Assembly (NCBI RefSeq): GCF_000718515.1
Contig: NZ_JNZS01000028.1
Coordinates: forward strand, 1-61,941
Reading direction: 5' to 3'
Length of the DNA stretch: 61,941 bases
Source of the DNA: Micromonospora parva
GTDB taxonomy: Bacteria; Actinomycetota; Actinomycetes; Mycobacteriales; Micromonosporaceae
Shown here: positions 10,109 through 19,984 of the stretch, piece after piece
Numbering within the stretch: position 1 is the stretch's first letter
How the letters are laid out: every line of letters starts with the position of its first letter
Notes under the pieces: model-generated
The model's database searches: none
What the model was told of the DNA's origin: nothing
What the model saw: only the letters and a program-made list of their open reading frames with translations
Position numbers and translations under genes: made by a program

Positions 10109-11598
10109 GCGAGATGACCGGCATGAGCGACTTCACCAGAATGACCGCGACGGAGATCGCGAGCCTGGTCGCCGGGGGCGAGACCTCCGCTGTCGAGGTG
10201 ACCCAGGCGCACCTGGACCGGATCGCCGCGGTCGACGACCGGGTGCACGCCTTCCTGCACGTGGACACCGAGGGTGCGCTCGCCGCGGCCCGCGCGGTGG
10301 ACGAGCGTCGGGCCGCCGGCGAGGTGTTGGGCCCGCTCGCGGGTGTGCCGGTCGCGGTCAAGGACGTGCTCGCCACCCGGGGCGTGCCGACCACCGTGGG
10401 GTCGAAGATCCTGGAGGGCTGGCGCCCGCCGTACGACGCGACGATCGTGCAGCGGCTGCGCGAGGCCGGCACGGTGATGCTCGGCAAGACCAACATGGAC
10501 GAGTTCGCGATGGGTTCCTCCACCGAGTACTCGGCGTACGGCCCGACGCACAACCCGTGGGACCTGAGCCGGATCCCGGGTGGCTCGGGTGGTGGTAGCG
10601 CCGCCGCGCTGGCCGCGTACGAGGCGCCGCTGGCGATCGGCTCGGACACCGGCGGCTCGATCCGTCAGCCCGGCGCGGTCACCGGCACGGTGGGTGCCAA
10701 GCCCACCTACGGCGGCACCTCCCGCTACGGGTTGGTGGCCTTCTCGTCGTCGCTGGACACCCCCGGCCCGTGTGCCCGCAACGTGCTCGACGCGGCCCTG
10801 CTGCACCAGGTGATCGGTGGGCACGACCCGATGGACTCGACGTCGATCCCGCAGCCCGTGCCGGACGTGGTGGCGGCGGCGAGGCTCGGCGCGACCGGTG
10901 ACCTGACCGGTGTGCGGCTCGGCATCGTGAGCGAGTTCGTCGGCGAGGGCGCCGAGCCGGGTGTGATGGCGGCGTTCCGCGAGTCGGTGGACGCGCTGAC
11001 CAAGATGGGCGCCGATGTCGTCGAGGTGTCCTGCCCGACGTTCGCGTACGCGCTGCCGGCGTACTACCTGATCGCCCCGAGCGAGTGCTCCTCCAACCTG
11101 GCCCGGTTCGACGGTGTCCGGTTCGGCCTGCGGGTCGGCGACGACGGCAACCGGTCGCTGGAGGAGGTCATGTCGCTGACCCGGGAGGCCGGCTTCGGCC
11201 CGGAGGTCAAGCGCCGCATCATGATCGGCACGTACGCGCTGTCGTCGGGTTACTACGACGCGTACTACGGGCAGGCGCAGAAGGTCCGGACGCTGATCAC
11301 CCGGGACTTCAACGCCGCGTTCGAGCGGGTCGACGCGCTGATCTCGCCGACCACCCCGTCGGTGGCGTTCCCGATGGGCGCGCGGACCGCCGACCCGTAC
11401 CAGATGTACCTGGCCGACCTGTACACCATCCCGACGAACCTGTACGGCGGGCCGGGCATCTCGGTGCCGTGCGGGCTCTCCGAGGGGCTGCCGGTCGGTT
11501 TGCAGGTGATGGCCCCGACGATGGCCGACGACCGGATGTACCGGGTCGCCGCCGCGTTGGAGTCCGCCGTCGGCACGTTCACCCCGCCGGCCCTCTGA
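10105..11598 (+). CDS. gatA: Asp-tRNA(Asn)/Glu-tRNA(Gln) amidotransferase subunit A
   Basis: Amidase subunit of GatCAB: it hydrolyses glutamine and channels ammonia to GatB. The 497-residue product has the amidase signature with the Ser-cisSer-Lys triad: the Lys in VAVKDVLA (around residue 90), the Gly/Ser loop in GGSGGGSAA, and the nucleophile in [14 protein letters not shown] 10105 is chosen because GGAG stands 7 nt upstream; ATG 10123 is also possible and gives the more common [13 protein letters not shown] start. It is co-oriented with gatC, but gatB lies 1.4 kb downstream, past an unrelated gene. Confidence 0.95.
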   Translation: MSEMTGMSDFTRMTATEIASLVAGGETSAVEVTQAHLDRIAAVDDRVHAFLHVDTEGALAAARAVDERRAAGEVLGPLAGVPVAVKDVLATRGVPTTVGSKILEGWRPPYDATIVQRLREAGTVMLGKTNMDEFAMGSSTEYSAYGPTHNPWDLSRIPGGSGGGSAAALAAYEAPLAIGSDTGGSIRQPGAVTGTVGAKPTYGGTSRYGLVAFSSSLDTPGPCARNVLDAALLHQVIGGHDPMDSTSIPQPVPDVVAAARLGATGDLTGVRLGIVSEFVGEGAEPGVMAAFRESVDALTKMGADVVEVSCPTFAYALPAYYLIAPSECSSNLARFDGVRFGLRVGDDGNRSLEEVMSLTREAGFGPEVKRRIMIGTYALSSGYYDAYYGQAQKVRTLITRDFNAAFERVDALISPTTPSVAFPMGARTADPYQMYLADLYTIPTNLYGGPGISVPCGLSEGLPVGLQVMAPTMADDRMYRVAAALESAVGTFTPPAL

Positions 11599-11829
11599 CC
11601 CGCCGGTACGGGGGCGGGTCGCCCGCCGTCGTACCGGAAGTCGTCACGCGCCCGGTGCGGTCACCACGACCGCGCCGGGCGCGGCTGTCGTCGCGGCGAC
11701 ACGACGATCTCCGATCAGGGGATGGACCGCGTTCAGTGGCACTGGTCGAATAAGCTCCGAGTCTGTTGGATCGACGAACTCTGGTCCGCTGGCGGCCGCG
11801 AGCGGCTCCGATCAAGACCTGGATGTGCG
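11599..11829. other. Spacer upstream of the surface-protein gene
   Basis: No gene is seen. TAAGCT at 11751-11756 is a possible -10 hexamer for the downstream secreted-protein gene. I see no hairpin strong enough to call a gatA terminator. Confidence 0.3.
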
Positions 11830-12966
11830 ATGGGGACGCTTCGCCCGGTCATGGCCCTGACGATGGTTGTCGCGATGCTGCTGGGTGCCGCGCAACCAGC
11901 CACCGCCGCCGACACCGTCACCATCACCTCGGGCAAGCCCCGGTCGGTCATGTACCTCGGGCAGGTGTACGCGATCCACACCGTGGAGGCGACCGGCGGC
12001 ACCGGGCCGTACGCGCTGTCGGTGGTGTCGGGCAGCCTGCCGCCGGGGATGTTGGTGGTGGGCACGGCGCTGGGGGGCGCGCCGACCACGCCGGGCACCT
12101 TCCCGTTCCGGCTGCGGATGACCGACAAGAACGGTCTCTTCGGCGAGCAGGCGGCGACGATCGAGGTACGCCAACAGAAGGTCGTCATCACCTCGGGCAA
12201 GCCCCGGTCACCCATGTACATCGGGCAGGTGTACGCGATCCACACCGTGGAGGCGACCGGCGGCACCGGGCCGTACGCGCTGTCGGTGGTGTCGGGCAGC
12301 CTGCCGCCGGGCATGCTGGTGGTGGGCACGTCGCTCGGGGGCGCGCCGACCACGCCGGGCACCTACCCGTTCACGCTGCGGATGACCGACAAGAACAAGC
12401 TCTTCGACGAGCAGGCCGCCACCATCGTGGTCGCCACGGCCGCTGCCACCTTCACCTCCGGCGACCCGCCCGCCGGCACCGTGGGGCGGTCCTACTCCTT
12501 CCGGTTCACCGCCGACGGTGATTCGGACATCGCGTTCGCCCTGGCCGCTGGGGCCCTGCCGGGCGGTCTCACCCTCGACAAGTTGGGTCGGCTGAGCGGC
12601 GTTCCCGGCAGCGCCGGCACGTTCACCTTCACGGTCCAGGCGACGGGTCGCAGCACCAGTGCCACGAGGGACGTGTCACTGGTCGTCGCCCCGGCGTCCC
12701 CGGGCACCCCCACGGCGACCCCGACCGGCCCGACGGCCACCCCGACCCCGACGGCATCGACCGATCCGGCCGCCTCGCCATCGGAGAGCGACCCGGCGAC
12801 GTCCCAGCCGTCGCCCGCGCCGTCGAGGTCGAAGGGTGGCTGGTTGCCGCTCACCGGAGCGGGCTCGCCCCTCGTGCTGCTGCTGATGGGCGTCCTGGCG
12901 TTCTCCGTCGGTGGCATTCTGCTCGTGCTGGCCTACCAGCGTCGGCGCTTCACCACACCCGAGTGA
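11830..12966 (+). CDS. LPXTG-anchored surface protein with three Ig-like (putative He_PIG) repeats
   Basis: A 378-residue exported protein. It has a signal peptide (hydrophobic core [12 protein letters not shown], cleavage after PATAA), two nearly identical 88-residue Ig-like modules from residue 30, and a third divergent one. Each module carries GTLPGGLT- or [12 protein letters not shown] loops typical of putative Ig (He_PIG) folds. A Thr/Pro/Ser-rich stalk of about 50 residues follows, then LPLTGAG, a membrane helix and RRRF, a standard sortase sorting signal. It should be linked to the cell wall by a sortase encoded elsewhere. Partner and ligand are unknown. It sits between gatA and gatB, with no functional link visible. 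Confidence 0.8.
   Translation: MGTLRPVMALTMVVAMLLGAAQPATAADTVTITSGKPRSVMYLGQVYAIHTVEATGGTGPYALSVVSGSLPPGMLVVGTALGGAPTTPGTFPFRLRMTDKNGLFGEQAATIEVRQQKVVITSGKPRSPMYIGQVYAIHTVEATGGTGPYALSVVSGSLPPGMLVVGTSLGGAPTTPGTYPFTLRMTDKNKLFDEQAATIVVATAAATFTSGDPPAGTVGRSYSFRFTADGDSDIAFALAAGALPGGLTLDKLGRLSGVPGSAGTFTFTVQATGRSTSATRDVSLVVAPASPGTPTATPTGPTATPTPTASTDPAASPSESDPATSQPSPAPSRSKGGWLPLTGAGSPLVLLLMGVLAFSVGGILLVLAYQRRRFTTPE
11917..12432 (+). repeat. Tandem 264-bp repeat inside the surface-protein gene
   Basis: Unit 1 (11917-12180) and unit 2 (12181-12432) are almost identical in DNA as well as protein. Both contain the same ATCACCTCGGGCAAGCC and GTGTACGCGATCCACACC blocks in register at an offset of 264. Such identity in synonymous positions implies a recent duplication or ongoing gene conversion. 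Confidence 0.85.
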
Positions 12967-13039
12967 CGCCCGGCAGCGGGGTGGCCGGACCAGCCGATTA
13001 GGCTGGAACGGTTCTGTCCGGATCGCTCCTGGAGCTCAG

Positions 13040-14539
13040 ATGACGACGACACTGCCCGCGTACGACGAGGTCGTTGCGCGCTTCGAACCGGTGATCGGCC
13101 TGGAGACCCATGTCGAGCTGGGCACGAACACCAAGATGTTCTGTGGGTGCCCGACCGACTTCGGTGGCGAGCCCAACACCCGGGTCTGCCCGGTTTGCCT
13201 GGGGCTGCCCGGCTCGCTGCCGGTGGCCAACAAGGCGGCCATCGAGGCGATCATCCGGATCGGTCTCGCGTTGAACTGCTCGATCGCCGAGTGGTGCCGG
13301 TTCGCCCGGAAGAACTACTTCTACCCGGACATGCCGAAGAACTTCCAGATCAGCCAGTACGACGAGCCGATCTGTGTCGACGGTTACCTGGACGTCGAGG
13401 TGGGCGGCGAGACGGTGCGGATCGAGATCGAGCGGGTGCACCTCGAGGAGGACACCGGCAAGACGCTGCACGTCGGCGGTGCCACCGGCCGCATCCACGG
13501 CGCGACGGAGTCGCTTGTCGACTACAACCGGGCCGGCATCCCGCTCGTCGAGATCGTCACCAAGCCGATCACCGGCACCGGTGCGCTCGCCCCCGAGGTG
13601 GCCAAGGCGTACGTCGCCGAGCTGCGCGACGTGATCCGCACCCTCGGCGTCTCCGACGTGCGGATGGAGGAGGGTTCGCTGCGCTGTGACGTGAACACCT
13701 CGCTGAACCTGCCGGGCGCGGAGTGGGGCACCCGTACCGAGACGAAGAACGTCAACTCGCTGCGGTCGGTGGAGCGGGCGGTCCGCTCGGAGATGCTGCG
13801 GCAGGCGTCGGTGCTGGACGTGGGCGGCCGGATCACCCAGGAGACGCGCCACTTCCACGAGGACACCGGTGACACCACCCCGGGTCGCTCGAAGGAGACG
13901 GCGACCGACTACCGGTACTTCCCGGAGCCGGATCTGGTGCCGATCGCACCGGACCCGGCCTGGGTGGCCGAGCTGAAGGCCGCCCTGCCGGAGCTGCCCC
14001 GGGTGCACCGGCGTCGGCTCCAGGAGCAGTGGGGTCTGTCGGACCTGGACATGCAGTCGGTGTTGAACGCCGGCGCCGTCGAGCTGATCGAGGCCACCGT
14101 GGCCGCCGGCACCACCCCGGCGGCGGCCCGCAAGTGGTGGCTGGGTGAGCTGTCGCGTCGGGCCAACGAGAGCGGCGTGGAGCTGGCCGAGATCGGTGCC
14201 ACCCCCGCCCAGGTCGCCGAGCTGCAGGGGCTGGTCGACGCCGGCAAGCTCAACGACAAGATGGCCCGCACGGTGTTGGAGGGTGTGGTCGACGGTGAGG
14301 GCTCGCCCACCGAGATCATGACCAGCCGTGGCCTGGAAGTCGTCTCGGACACCGGCGCGCTCACCGCCGCCGTGGACGAGGCGATCGCCGCTAACCCCGC
14401 CATCGCCGACAAGATCCGCAGTGGCAAGGTCGCGGCGGTCGGCGCGCTGGTCGGCGCGGTCATGAAGACCACCCGCGGGCAGGCCGACGCGAAGACCCTG
14501 CGGGAGCTGATCCTGCAGCGCCTCGGCGTCCAGGGCTGA
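13040..14539 (+). CDS. gatB: Asp-tRNA(Asn)/Glu-tRNA(Gln) amidotransferase subunit B
   Basis: Binds the misacylated tRNA and phosphorylates the acyl group before amidation. The 499-residue product starts with [20 protein letters not shown], the GatB signature, and has the zinc-type residues in FCGCPTDFG and [33 protein letters not shown] is also diagnostic. The C-terminal YqeY-like tail domain spans about residue 350 onward. ATG 13040 follows GGAGCTC, a usable ribosome binding site. TAGGCT at 12999-13004 suggests gatB has its own promoter, consistent with its separation from gatCA. Confidence 0.96.
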   Translation: MTTTLPAYDEVVARFEPVIGLETHVELGTNTKMFCGCPTDFGGEPNTRVCPVCLGLPGSLPVANKAAIEAIIRIGLALNCSIAEWCRFARKNYFYPDMPKNFQISQYDEPICVDGYLDVEVGGETVRIEIERVHLEEDTGKTLHVGGATGRIHGATESLVDYNRAGIPLVEIVTKPITGTGALAPEVAKAYVAELRDVIRTLGVSDVRMEEGSLRCDVNTSLNLPGAEWGTRTETKNVNSLRSVERAVRSEMLRQASVLDVGGRITQETRHFHEDTGDTTPGRSKETATDYRYFPEPDLVPIAPDPAWVAELKAALPELPRVHRRRLQEQWGLSDLDMQSVLNAGAVELIEATVAAGTTPAAARKWWLGELSRRANESGVELAEIGATPAQVAELQGLVDAGKLNDKMARTVLEGVVDGEGSPTEIMTSRGLEVVSDTGALTAAVDEAIAANPAIADKIRSGKVAAVGALVGAVMKTTRGQADAKTLRELILQRLGVQG

Positions 14540-14562
14540 GACCCACCCGACGCCAAAGAGTC

Positions 14563-14617
14563 GATCATGAGGTTGACGGCGGTTTGAAGATCGACGACTG
14601 CCGTCAACCTCATGATC
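14563..14617. repeat. Perfect 18-bp intergenic palindrome after gatB
   Basis: GATCATGAGGTTGACGGC at 14563-14580 is repeated in perfect inversion at 14600-14617, with a 19-base loop. There is no trailing T-run. It resembles the family A palindromes in design (GATC-containing outer arms, intergenic position) but not in detailed sequence. It could act as a terminator or a mobile palindromic repeat. Confidence 0.8.
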
Positions 14618-14673
14618 AACATGTACCGCACCCCTCGCGAGGGCGTCAACGGCGACGCCTGGATGGAGCCACC

Positions 14674-17031
14674 GTGACCCAGCACGACCTCGATGTCCTC
14701 GACGAGATCCAGCGGCGGGTGCTCTGGCTCGCCACCCGGATCGTGGACGCCGCCAACCATGACCGGGCCACCGGCGACGGTGTGAAGGTCGGCGGCCACC
14801 AGGCGTCCAGCGCCTCCCTGGTCACGGCGATGACCGCGCTGTGGTTCGCGCACCTGGACGCCGAGGACCGGGTCGCGGTGAAGCCGCACGCCTCCCCGGT
14901 GTTCCACGCCATCCAGTACCTGCTCGGCAACCTGGACCGCTCCTACCTGCCCCGACTGCGGGCCCGGGGCGGCCTCCAGTCGTACCCGTCGCGCACCAAG
15001 GACCCGGACGAAGTGGACTTCTCCACCGGTTCCGTCGGCCTGGGCGCGGCGGCGCCGCTGTTCGCCGCCGCGACCCGCCGCTACGTCGACGCGCACTTCG
15101 GCGCCCGGCCGCACTCCCGGTTCGTGGCCCTGATCGGCGACGCCGAGTTGGACGAGGGCAACATCTGGGAGGCGGTCGCCGACCCGGCCACCACCGGGCT
15201 GGGCAACGTCATGTGGCTCGTCGACTTCAACCGGCAGTCGCTGGACCGGGTCGTCCCCGGCATCCGGATCAACCAGTGGCGGGGCCAGTTCGAGGCGGCC
15301 GGCTGGCACGTCGTCGAGGTCAAGTACGGCCGCCGGCTCGCCGAGGCGTACGCCCGCCCGGGTGGGGAGGCGTTGCGGGACTGGATCGACGCGATGCCCA
15401 ACGAGCAGTACCAGTCGCTGTTCGGGCTGACCGGGCCGGCGCTGCGCAAGCAGTTCCTGGACGGCGCCCCGGCCGAGGTGGGCGCCTTCGTGGAAGGCGT
15501 CGCCGACGAGGACCTCGGCCCGCTCGTCACCGACCTGGGCGGGCACGACCTGCAGGCGATGCTGGACGCGTACGCCCAGTGCGACGCGGTCACCGACCGG
15601 CCCAGCGTCGTCTTCGCGTACACCGTGAAGGGTTGGGGGTTGCCCATCGCCGGCAACCCGCGCAACCACTCGGCGCTGCTCAGCACCGAGCAGGTCGACG
15701 CGTTGCGCGCGGCGCAGGGGCTGACCTCCGAGACGGAGTGGGACCGCCTCGACCCGGCCTCACCGGCCGGGATCCAGGCCGGCGCCCGCCGGGAGGCGCT
15801 GTCCCGCGCGCCCCGCGAGCGCGCGCTGGGGGTCACCGTCCCGGAGAGCACGGGAGTACGCGCAACCAAGCCGATCTCCACCCAGGAGGTCTTCGGTCGG
15901 GTGCTGGTGGACCTGGCCCGGGACCGGGAGGTGGGCCGCTACCTGGTGACCACCGCACCGGACGTGGCCACCTCCACCAACCTGGCCGGGTTCATCAACA
16001 AGACCGGGGTGTTCGCCCCCACCGAGCAGCGATCCTGGGCCGAGGACCGGATGCTGCGCTGGACCGAGAGCCCCGCCGGGCAGCACATCGAGCTGGGCAT
16101 CTCGGAGATGAACCTGTTCCTGCTGCTCGGCCAGCTCGGGCTCTCCTGGGACCTGTCCGGGCAGCCGCTGCTGCCGGTGGGCACCGTCTACGACCCGTTC
16201 GTGCTGCGCGGCCTCGACGCGTTCCTCTACGGCACCTACTCCGGATCCCGGTTCGTGGTGGCCGGCACCCCGTCCGGCATCACCCTCGCCCCCGAGGGCG
16301 GTGCCCACCAGTCCACCATCACCGCGTCGGTCGGCCTGGAACTGCCCGGGGTGACCTTCGTCGAGCCGGCGTACGCGGCCACCCTCGACTGGCTGCTCTG
16401 CGACGCGCTCGGGCAGATCGCCGGTGGGTCGGCCCCGGCCGCGACCGCCGCGCCCGCCGAGGACGGCGCGTACTACTTCCGGTTGAGCACCCGACCGCTG
16501 GACCAGGCGCCGTTCGAGGCGGCCCGGGCGCGGCTCGGCGACGCGGTGCTGCGCCGGCAGGTCGTCGCCGGGGCGTACCGGCTGGTCGACGCGCACCAGG
16601 CGTACCCGCACCTGGTCGACGCCCCGGTGGTGCAACTGGCCGCCTCCGGCGCGGTGCTGCCCGAGGTGCTGGCCGCCGCCGCGGAGCTGGCCGACGAGGG
16701 CATCGCCGCGCACGTGGTGGACGTGACCTCGCTGGACCGGCTCTACCGGGCCTGGCAGCGCACCCTGCGACAGGGCGTACGGACGGCCACGGTGCCCAGC
16801 GTGCCGGGCGCGCTGCGCTCCGCGTTCGCCGATCGGGTGCCGGTGGTGACAGTGCACGACGCGGCGTCGCACGCGATGGCCTGGCTCGGCTCGGCGGTCG
16901 GCGCACCGGCGGTGCCGCTCGGCGTGGACGAGTTCGGCCAGTCCGGCAGCGTCGCCGACCTGTACGAGCTGCACGACCTGCTGCCCGGCAGCATCGTCAA
17001 CGCCGCGCTGGCCGCGATCGCCCTGCGCTGA
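14674..17031 (+). CDS. AceE/transketolase-like thiamine diphosphate enzyme
   Basis: A 785-residue protein built like the homodimeric E1 of pyruvate dehydrogenase. The N-terminal half has the ThDP/metal motif (GDAELDEGNIWEAV followed by NVMWLVDFNRQSLD), and the middle has a transketolase-type pyrimidine domain (ELGISEMNLFLLLGQ, EGGAHQSTITASVG). A transketolase C-terminal domain ends the protein. Classical AceE is nearly 900 residues, so this is a shorter paralogue. No E2 or E3 gene is nearby, so the 2-oxo acid or ketose substrate is uncertain. GTG 14674 follows GGATGGAG; the open frame upstream crosses the palindrome and is not believed. Confidence 0.7.
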   Translation: MTQHDLDVLDEIQRRVLWLATRIVDAANHDRATGDGVKVGGHQASSASLVTAMTALWFAHLDAEDRVAVKPHASPVFHAIQYLLGNLDRSYLPRLRARGGLQSYPSRTKDPDEVDFSTGSVGLGAAAPLFAAATRRYVDAHFGARPHSRFVALIGDAELDEGNIWEAVADPATTGLGNVMWLVDFNRQSLDRVVPGIRINQWRGQFEAAGWHVVEVKYGRRLAEAYARPGGEALRDWIDAMPNEQYQSLFGLTGPALRKQFLDGAPAEVGAFVEGVADEDLGPLVTDLGGHDLQAMLDAYAQCDAVTDRPSVVFAYTVKGWGLPIAGNPRNHSALLSTEQVDALRAAQGLTSETEWDRLDPASPAGIQAGARREALSRAPRERALGVTVPESTGVRATKPISTQEVFGRVLVDLARDREVGRYLVTTAPDVATSTNLAGFINKTGVFAPTEQRSWAEDRMLRWTESPAGQHIELGISEMNLFLLLGQLGLSWDLSGQPLLPVGTVYDPFVLRGLDAFLYGTYSGSRFVVAGTPSGITLAPEGGAHQSTITASVGLELPGVTFVEPAYAATLDWLLCDALGQIAGGSAPAATAAPAEDGAYYFRLSTRPLDQAPFEAARARLGDAVLRRQVVAGAYRLVDAHQAYPHLVDAPVVQLAASGAVLPEVLAAAAELADEGIAAHVVDVTSLDRLYRAWQRTLRQGVRTATVPSVPGALRSAFADRVPVVTVHDAASHAMAWLGSAVGAPAVPLGVDEFGQSGSVADLYELHDLLPGSIVNAALAAIALR

Positions 17032-17056
17032 CCCGTCCGCGCCGGCCGGCGTGGGC

Positions 17057-18670
17057 TCAGCCGGTCGGGGTGGGCGTGGGTGTGGGCGTCTGTGTGGCGG
17101 GCACACCCCCGCTCGGGGTGGGCGTCGGCGTGGCGGAGACACCGGCGTTCGGGTTCTCCACCAGGCGTCGTTCCAGGTTGACCTGGGCCTGGCCGGTGCC
17201 GCCGACGGTGATCGTGTCGTACGCCTGGAGCATCTTCTGCTGGTCGAAGTAGAGCACGCTCATCGACAGCGGGGTGGGCTTCTCGCCCTCCAGGCCGCGC
17301 AGCCCGGCACCGCCGGTGGAGCCCTCCACCATCAGCGTGGTGGGCTGCTGCCCGGGTGTTTCCGGCAGTTTGGACACCTGCCGGGCGTGGGTGTGCCCGG
17401 CCAGCACCAGCGGGCAGGTGCCGGCGAGCGGCCCGGCCGACGCCGGGTCGTGCACGAGAGCGATGTTGACCGGTCGCGGTGAGTTGCGGATCGTCACGGC
17501 GAGCTGGTTGCCGGCCCCGATCACCTGGTCGGCCACCTGCTGGGTCAGTCCGCTGCCGGCCGGGGAGGTGTTCTTGTCCGGGGTGAAACGCGGGTCGCCG
17601 ATGCCGGCGATGGTCAGCCCGGCGACGGTCGTGGTGGTGTTGTTGAGGACTATCGCGTTCGGCTGGCGGGCCACCGCGGCGGCGGTCTTGCCGGAGTCGT
17701 GGTTGCCCCGGATGAAGACGTACGGCTTCTTCAGCACGCCGATCGAGCCGACGAAGGAGGCCTCCGGTTCGCTGCCCCAGTCGGTGATGTCCCCGGTGTC
17801 GATCACCACGTCGATGCCGAACTGCTCCACGACCGTCCGGATCAGCTGCCAGCCGGTCGGGTTGAGGTGCATGTCGGAGACGTGCAGCACCCGCGTGGTG
17901 CCGGGGGTCGGCTCCAACAGCGGCAGCGCGGAGACGGTGGTGTAGAGCTGGCTGACGTTGCCGACGAGGCGCTGCAACTGCTCCGCGTACTTCGTGTAGT
18001 CGTTGGCGATCCGGCGGGCGTCACCGACGATGGCCGGCGCGTTCACCAGCAGCCCCTCGTAGCGTGGCTCCTCGATGGCCTGCGGCCGGAGGGTCGCCGC
18101 CGCCGTGCCGAGGCTGCTGGCGGTGACCAGCAGCGCCAGCCCACCCGCCCAGGCGGTGCGCCGGACGTTGCGGAAGATCAGCCCGGCCAGGATCAACGTG
18201 ACCAGCACCGACGCGCCGAGGGTACGCAGGCCGAGGCGCATCACCCCGGAGCGGACGTCCTCCACGGCGCTCTGGCTGGCCCGGCTGATGCTGGCCGGGT
18301 CGTCGATCAGCGCCTCGGTGCGCCCCTGGTCGAGCGCGCCCAGCCGAACGGTGAGGTGGGTCGGCCCGCTGTGGCTGTCGAGCAGCAGCGCGCCCAGCGG
18401 CGGGATGTCGACGGTGGTGCCGCCGTCGCGGGCGGGGGAGATGCTGAGGTTGGCCCGGAACGGGCCGATGTCGGTGCTCACCTGACCACCGGCCAGCACC
18501 CCGAGAACCGCCCCGGCCAGGGCCACGGCGAGGACGGCGACGACCAGCCCGAGGCGGCGCAGCGGGCCGGCGGCACCGGCCCACCAACCCAGGCGCGTCC
18601 GATCGTCGCCGGTCACCGGGTCGTCCCGGTCATCGGCGTCGTCGTGCCGCTCGTCGCGTTGCCCGTCCAT
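17057..18670 (-). CDS. Membrane-anchored metallophosphoesterase
   Basis: A 537-residue protein. Hydrophobic segments lie near residues 38-62, 150-168 and 176-195, with an extracytoplasmic region between the first two. The calcineurin-like phosphoesterase domain shows its metal motifs in order: SDMHLN, DTGDITDWG, IRGNHDSG, and GHTHARQ (about residues 275-430). The C-terminus ends in about 30 residues of TPTPTP-type repeats, probably a cell-wall-spanning tail. Substrate unknown. The ATG at 18670 has CAGACT (minus strand, 18677-18682) 6 nt upstream, a leaderless arrangement. Its stop lies 25 bases from the convergent AceE-like gene. Confidence 0.85.
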   Translation of the reverse strand: MDGQRDERHDDADDRDDPVTGDDRTRLGWWAGAAGPLRRLGLVVAVLAVALAGAVLGVLAGGQVSTDIGPFRANLSISPARDGGTTVDIPPLGALLLDSHSGPTHLTVRLGALDQGRTEALIDDPASISRASQSAVEDVRSGVMRLGLRTLGASVLVTLILAGLIFRNVRRTAWAGGLALLVTASSLGTAAATLRPQAIEEPRYEGLLVNAPAIVGDARRIANDYTKYAEQLQRLVGNVSQLYTTVSALPLLEPTPGTTRVLHVSDMHLNPTGWQLIRTVVEQFGIDVVIDTGDITDWGSEPEASFVGSIGVLKKPYVFIRGNHDSGKTAAAVARQPNAIVLNNTTTTVAGLTIAGIGDPRFTPDKNTSPAGSGLTQQVADQVIGAGNQLAVTIRNSPRPVNIALVHDPASAGPLAGTCPLVLAGHTHARQVSKLPETPGQQPTTLMVEGSTGGAGLRGLEGEKPTPLSMSVLYFDQQKMLQAYDTITVGGTGQAQVNLERRLVENPNAGVSATPTPTPSGGVPATQTPTPTPTPTG

Positions 18671-18730
18671 GCTGAAAGTCTGGCCTGCCCGTCGGAAGAT
18701 CTTGGTAAACCTGAACGGATGGTGACGGAA

Positions 18731-19903
18731 TCAGCTGCGCCCGCCGTCGCCGCCCGCGAAGACCACCCGCAGCAGCCGGTCGTCGTCGCCCGCCGGGTCG
18801 CCCCGCCCGTCGTGGTTGGAGGTGCTCACCCAGAGCGACCCGTCCGGTGCCGCGGCCACCGCGCGCAGCCGGCCGTAGCGGTTGGTGAGCAGCTCACTGG
18901 GCTGACCGAGCAGCGTCCCGGTGTCGGTCAGCTCCATCACCCAGAGGCGCTTGCCGCGCAGGCAGCCGGTGACCAGCAACTGCTCGGTGGCGGCCAGCCC
19001 GGAGCAGGACGCGTCCGAGGTCGGCCACTGCGCGATCGGGTCGGTGAACCGCTTGTCGCCGGCCTTACCCTCGACCTCGGGCCAGCCGTAGTTGCCGCCC
19101 TTGGTGATCTGGTTGACCTCGTCCCAGGTGTTCTGGCCGAACTCGACGGCGTACATCCGCTTCGCGGCGTCCCAGGTGAAACCCTGCACGTTGCGGTGCC
19201 CCATGGACCAGACCGGGGAGTTGGGGTACGGGTTGCCGGCGGCGGGCTTGCCGTCCGGGGTGACCCGGAGGATCTTGCCGCCGAGGCTCTTCACGTCCTG
19301 CGAGAGCGGGCGCTGACCGGCGTCACCCGTGCTGACGTAGAGCTGCTTGTCCGGGCCGAAGCCCAGCCCACCGCCGTTGTGCACGTTGGCCTTGGGAATG
19401 CCGGTGAGGATCGGTGTGGGCTGCCCGCCGAGTTGCAGCCGGGCGACCCGGTTGTCCCGTTCGGCGGTGTAGTAGACGAACACCGTCCGGTCCCGGGCGT
19501 AGTCGGGGGAGACGGCGATGCCGAGCAGGCCACCCTCGCCCGCCGCCGCCACGTCGGGGATGGTCTGCACCGGTCGGACCCGCAGCCCGTCCGGCCCGGA
19601 CTCGGGCCCGACCTGGAGGATCCGGCCGTTGTCCCGTTCGGTGACCAGCGCGCCGCCGTCCGGGAGGAAGGCGATGGCCCACGGCACCCGCAGGCCCTTG
19701 GCGAGCACTGTCGCCACCGCCTGCTGACCGCTGCCGCCGGGGTTCGCCGACGCGGACGGGGTCGGCAGGTTGGGCGGTTCGCCGGCCGGGTCGGGCTCCG
19801 GCTCACCGAAGCTGCAACCGGCGGTGAACAGCAACGCCGCGCAGGACGCCGCGAGAGCCGCCCGGAGGCGGCGGATGCGAGGGTACGGGGGACGGGCGCT
19901 CAC
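18731..19903 (-). CDS. PQQ-dependent sugar dehydrogenase-like lipoprotein
   Basis: A 390-residue lipoprotein: after basic residues, a hydrophobic stretch ends in LLFTAGC, a lipobox with the lipidated Cys about 30 residues in. The mature part is a six-bladed propeller of the soluble glucose/aldose sugar dehydrogenase family (GLRVPWAIAFLPDGGALVTER, LLGIAVSPDY, VHNGGGLGFGPD). Members oxidise aldoses with PQQ at the cell surface; the presence of PQQ synthesis was not checked here. The GTG at 19903 has TACCCT (minus strand, 19911-19916) 7 nt upstream, so a leaderless transcript is likely and the longer open frame to 19954 is rejected. Confidence 0.85.
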   Translation of the reverse strand: MSARPPYPRIRRLRAALAASCAALLFTAGCSFGEPEPDPAGEPPNLPTPSASANPGGSGQQAVATVLAKGLRVPWAIAFLPDGGALVTERDNGRILQVGPESGPDGLRVRPVQTIPDVAAAGEGGLLGIAVSPDYARDRTVFVYYTAERDNRVARLQLGGQPTPILTGIPKANVHNGGGLGFGPDKQLYVSTGDAGQRPLSQDVKSLGGKILRVTPDGKPAAGNPYPNSPVWSMGHRNVQGFTWDAAKRMYAVEFGQNTWDEVNQITKGGNYGWPEVEGKAGDKRFTDPIAQWPTSDASCSGLAATEQLLVTGCLRGKRLWVMELTDTGTLLGQPSELLTNRYGRLRAVAAAPDGSLWVSTSNHDGRGDPAGDDDRLLRVVFAGGDGGRS

Positions 19904-19984
19904 CCGGCCCAGGGTAGCCCGCCGCGCGGCCCGACCGGGCCCGTCGAGATCCAACGGGTACCGATGGTCTCCGGTGGACCGGCC

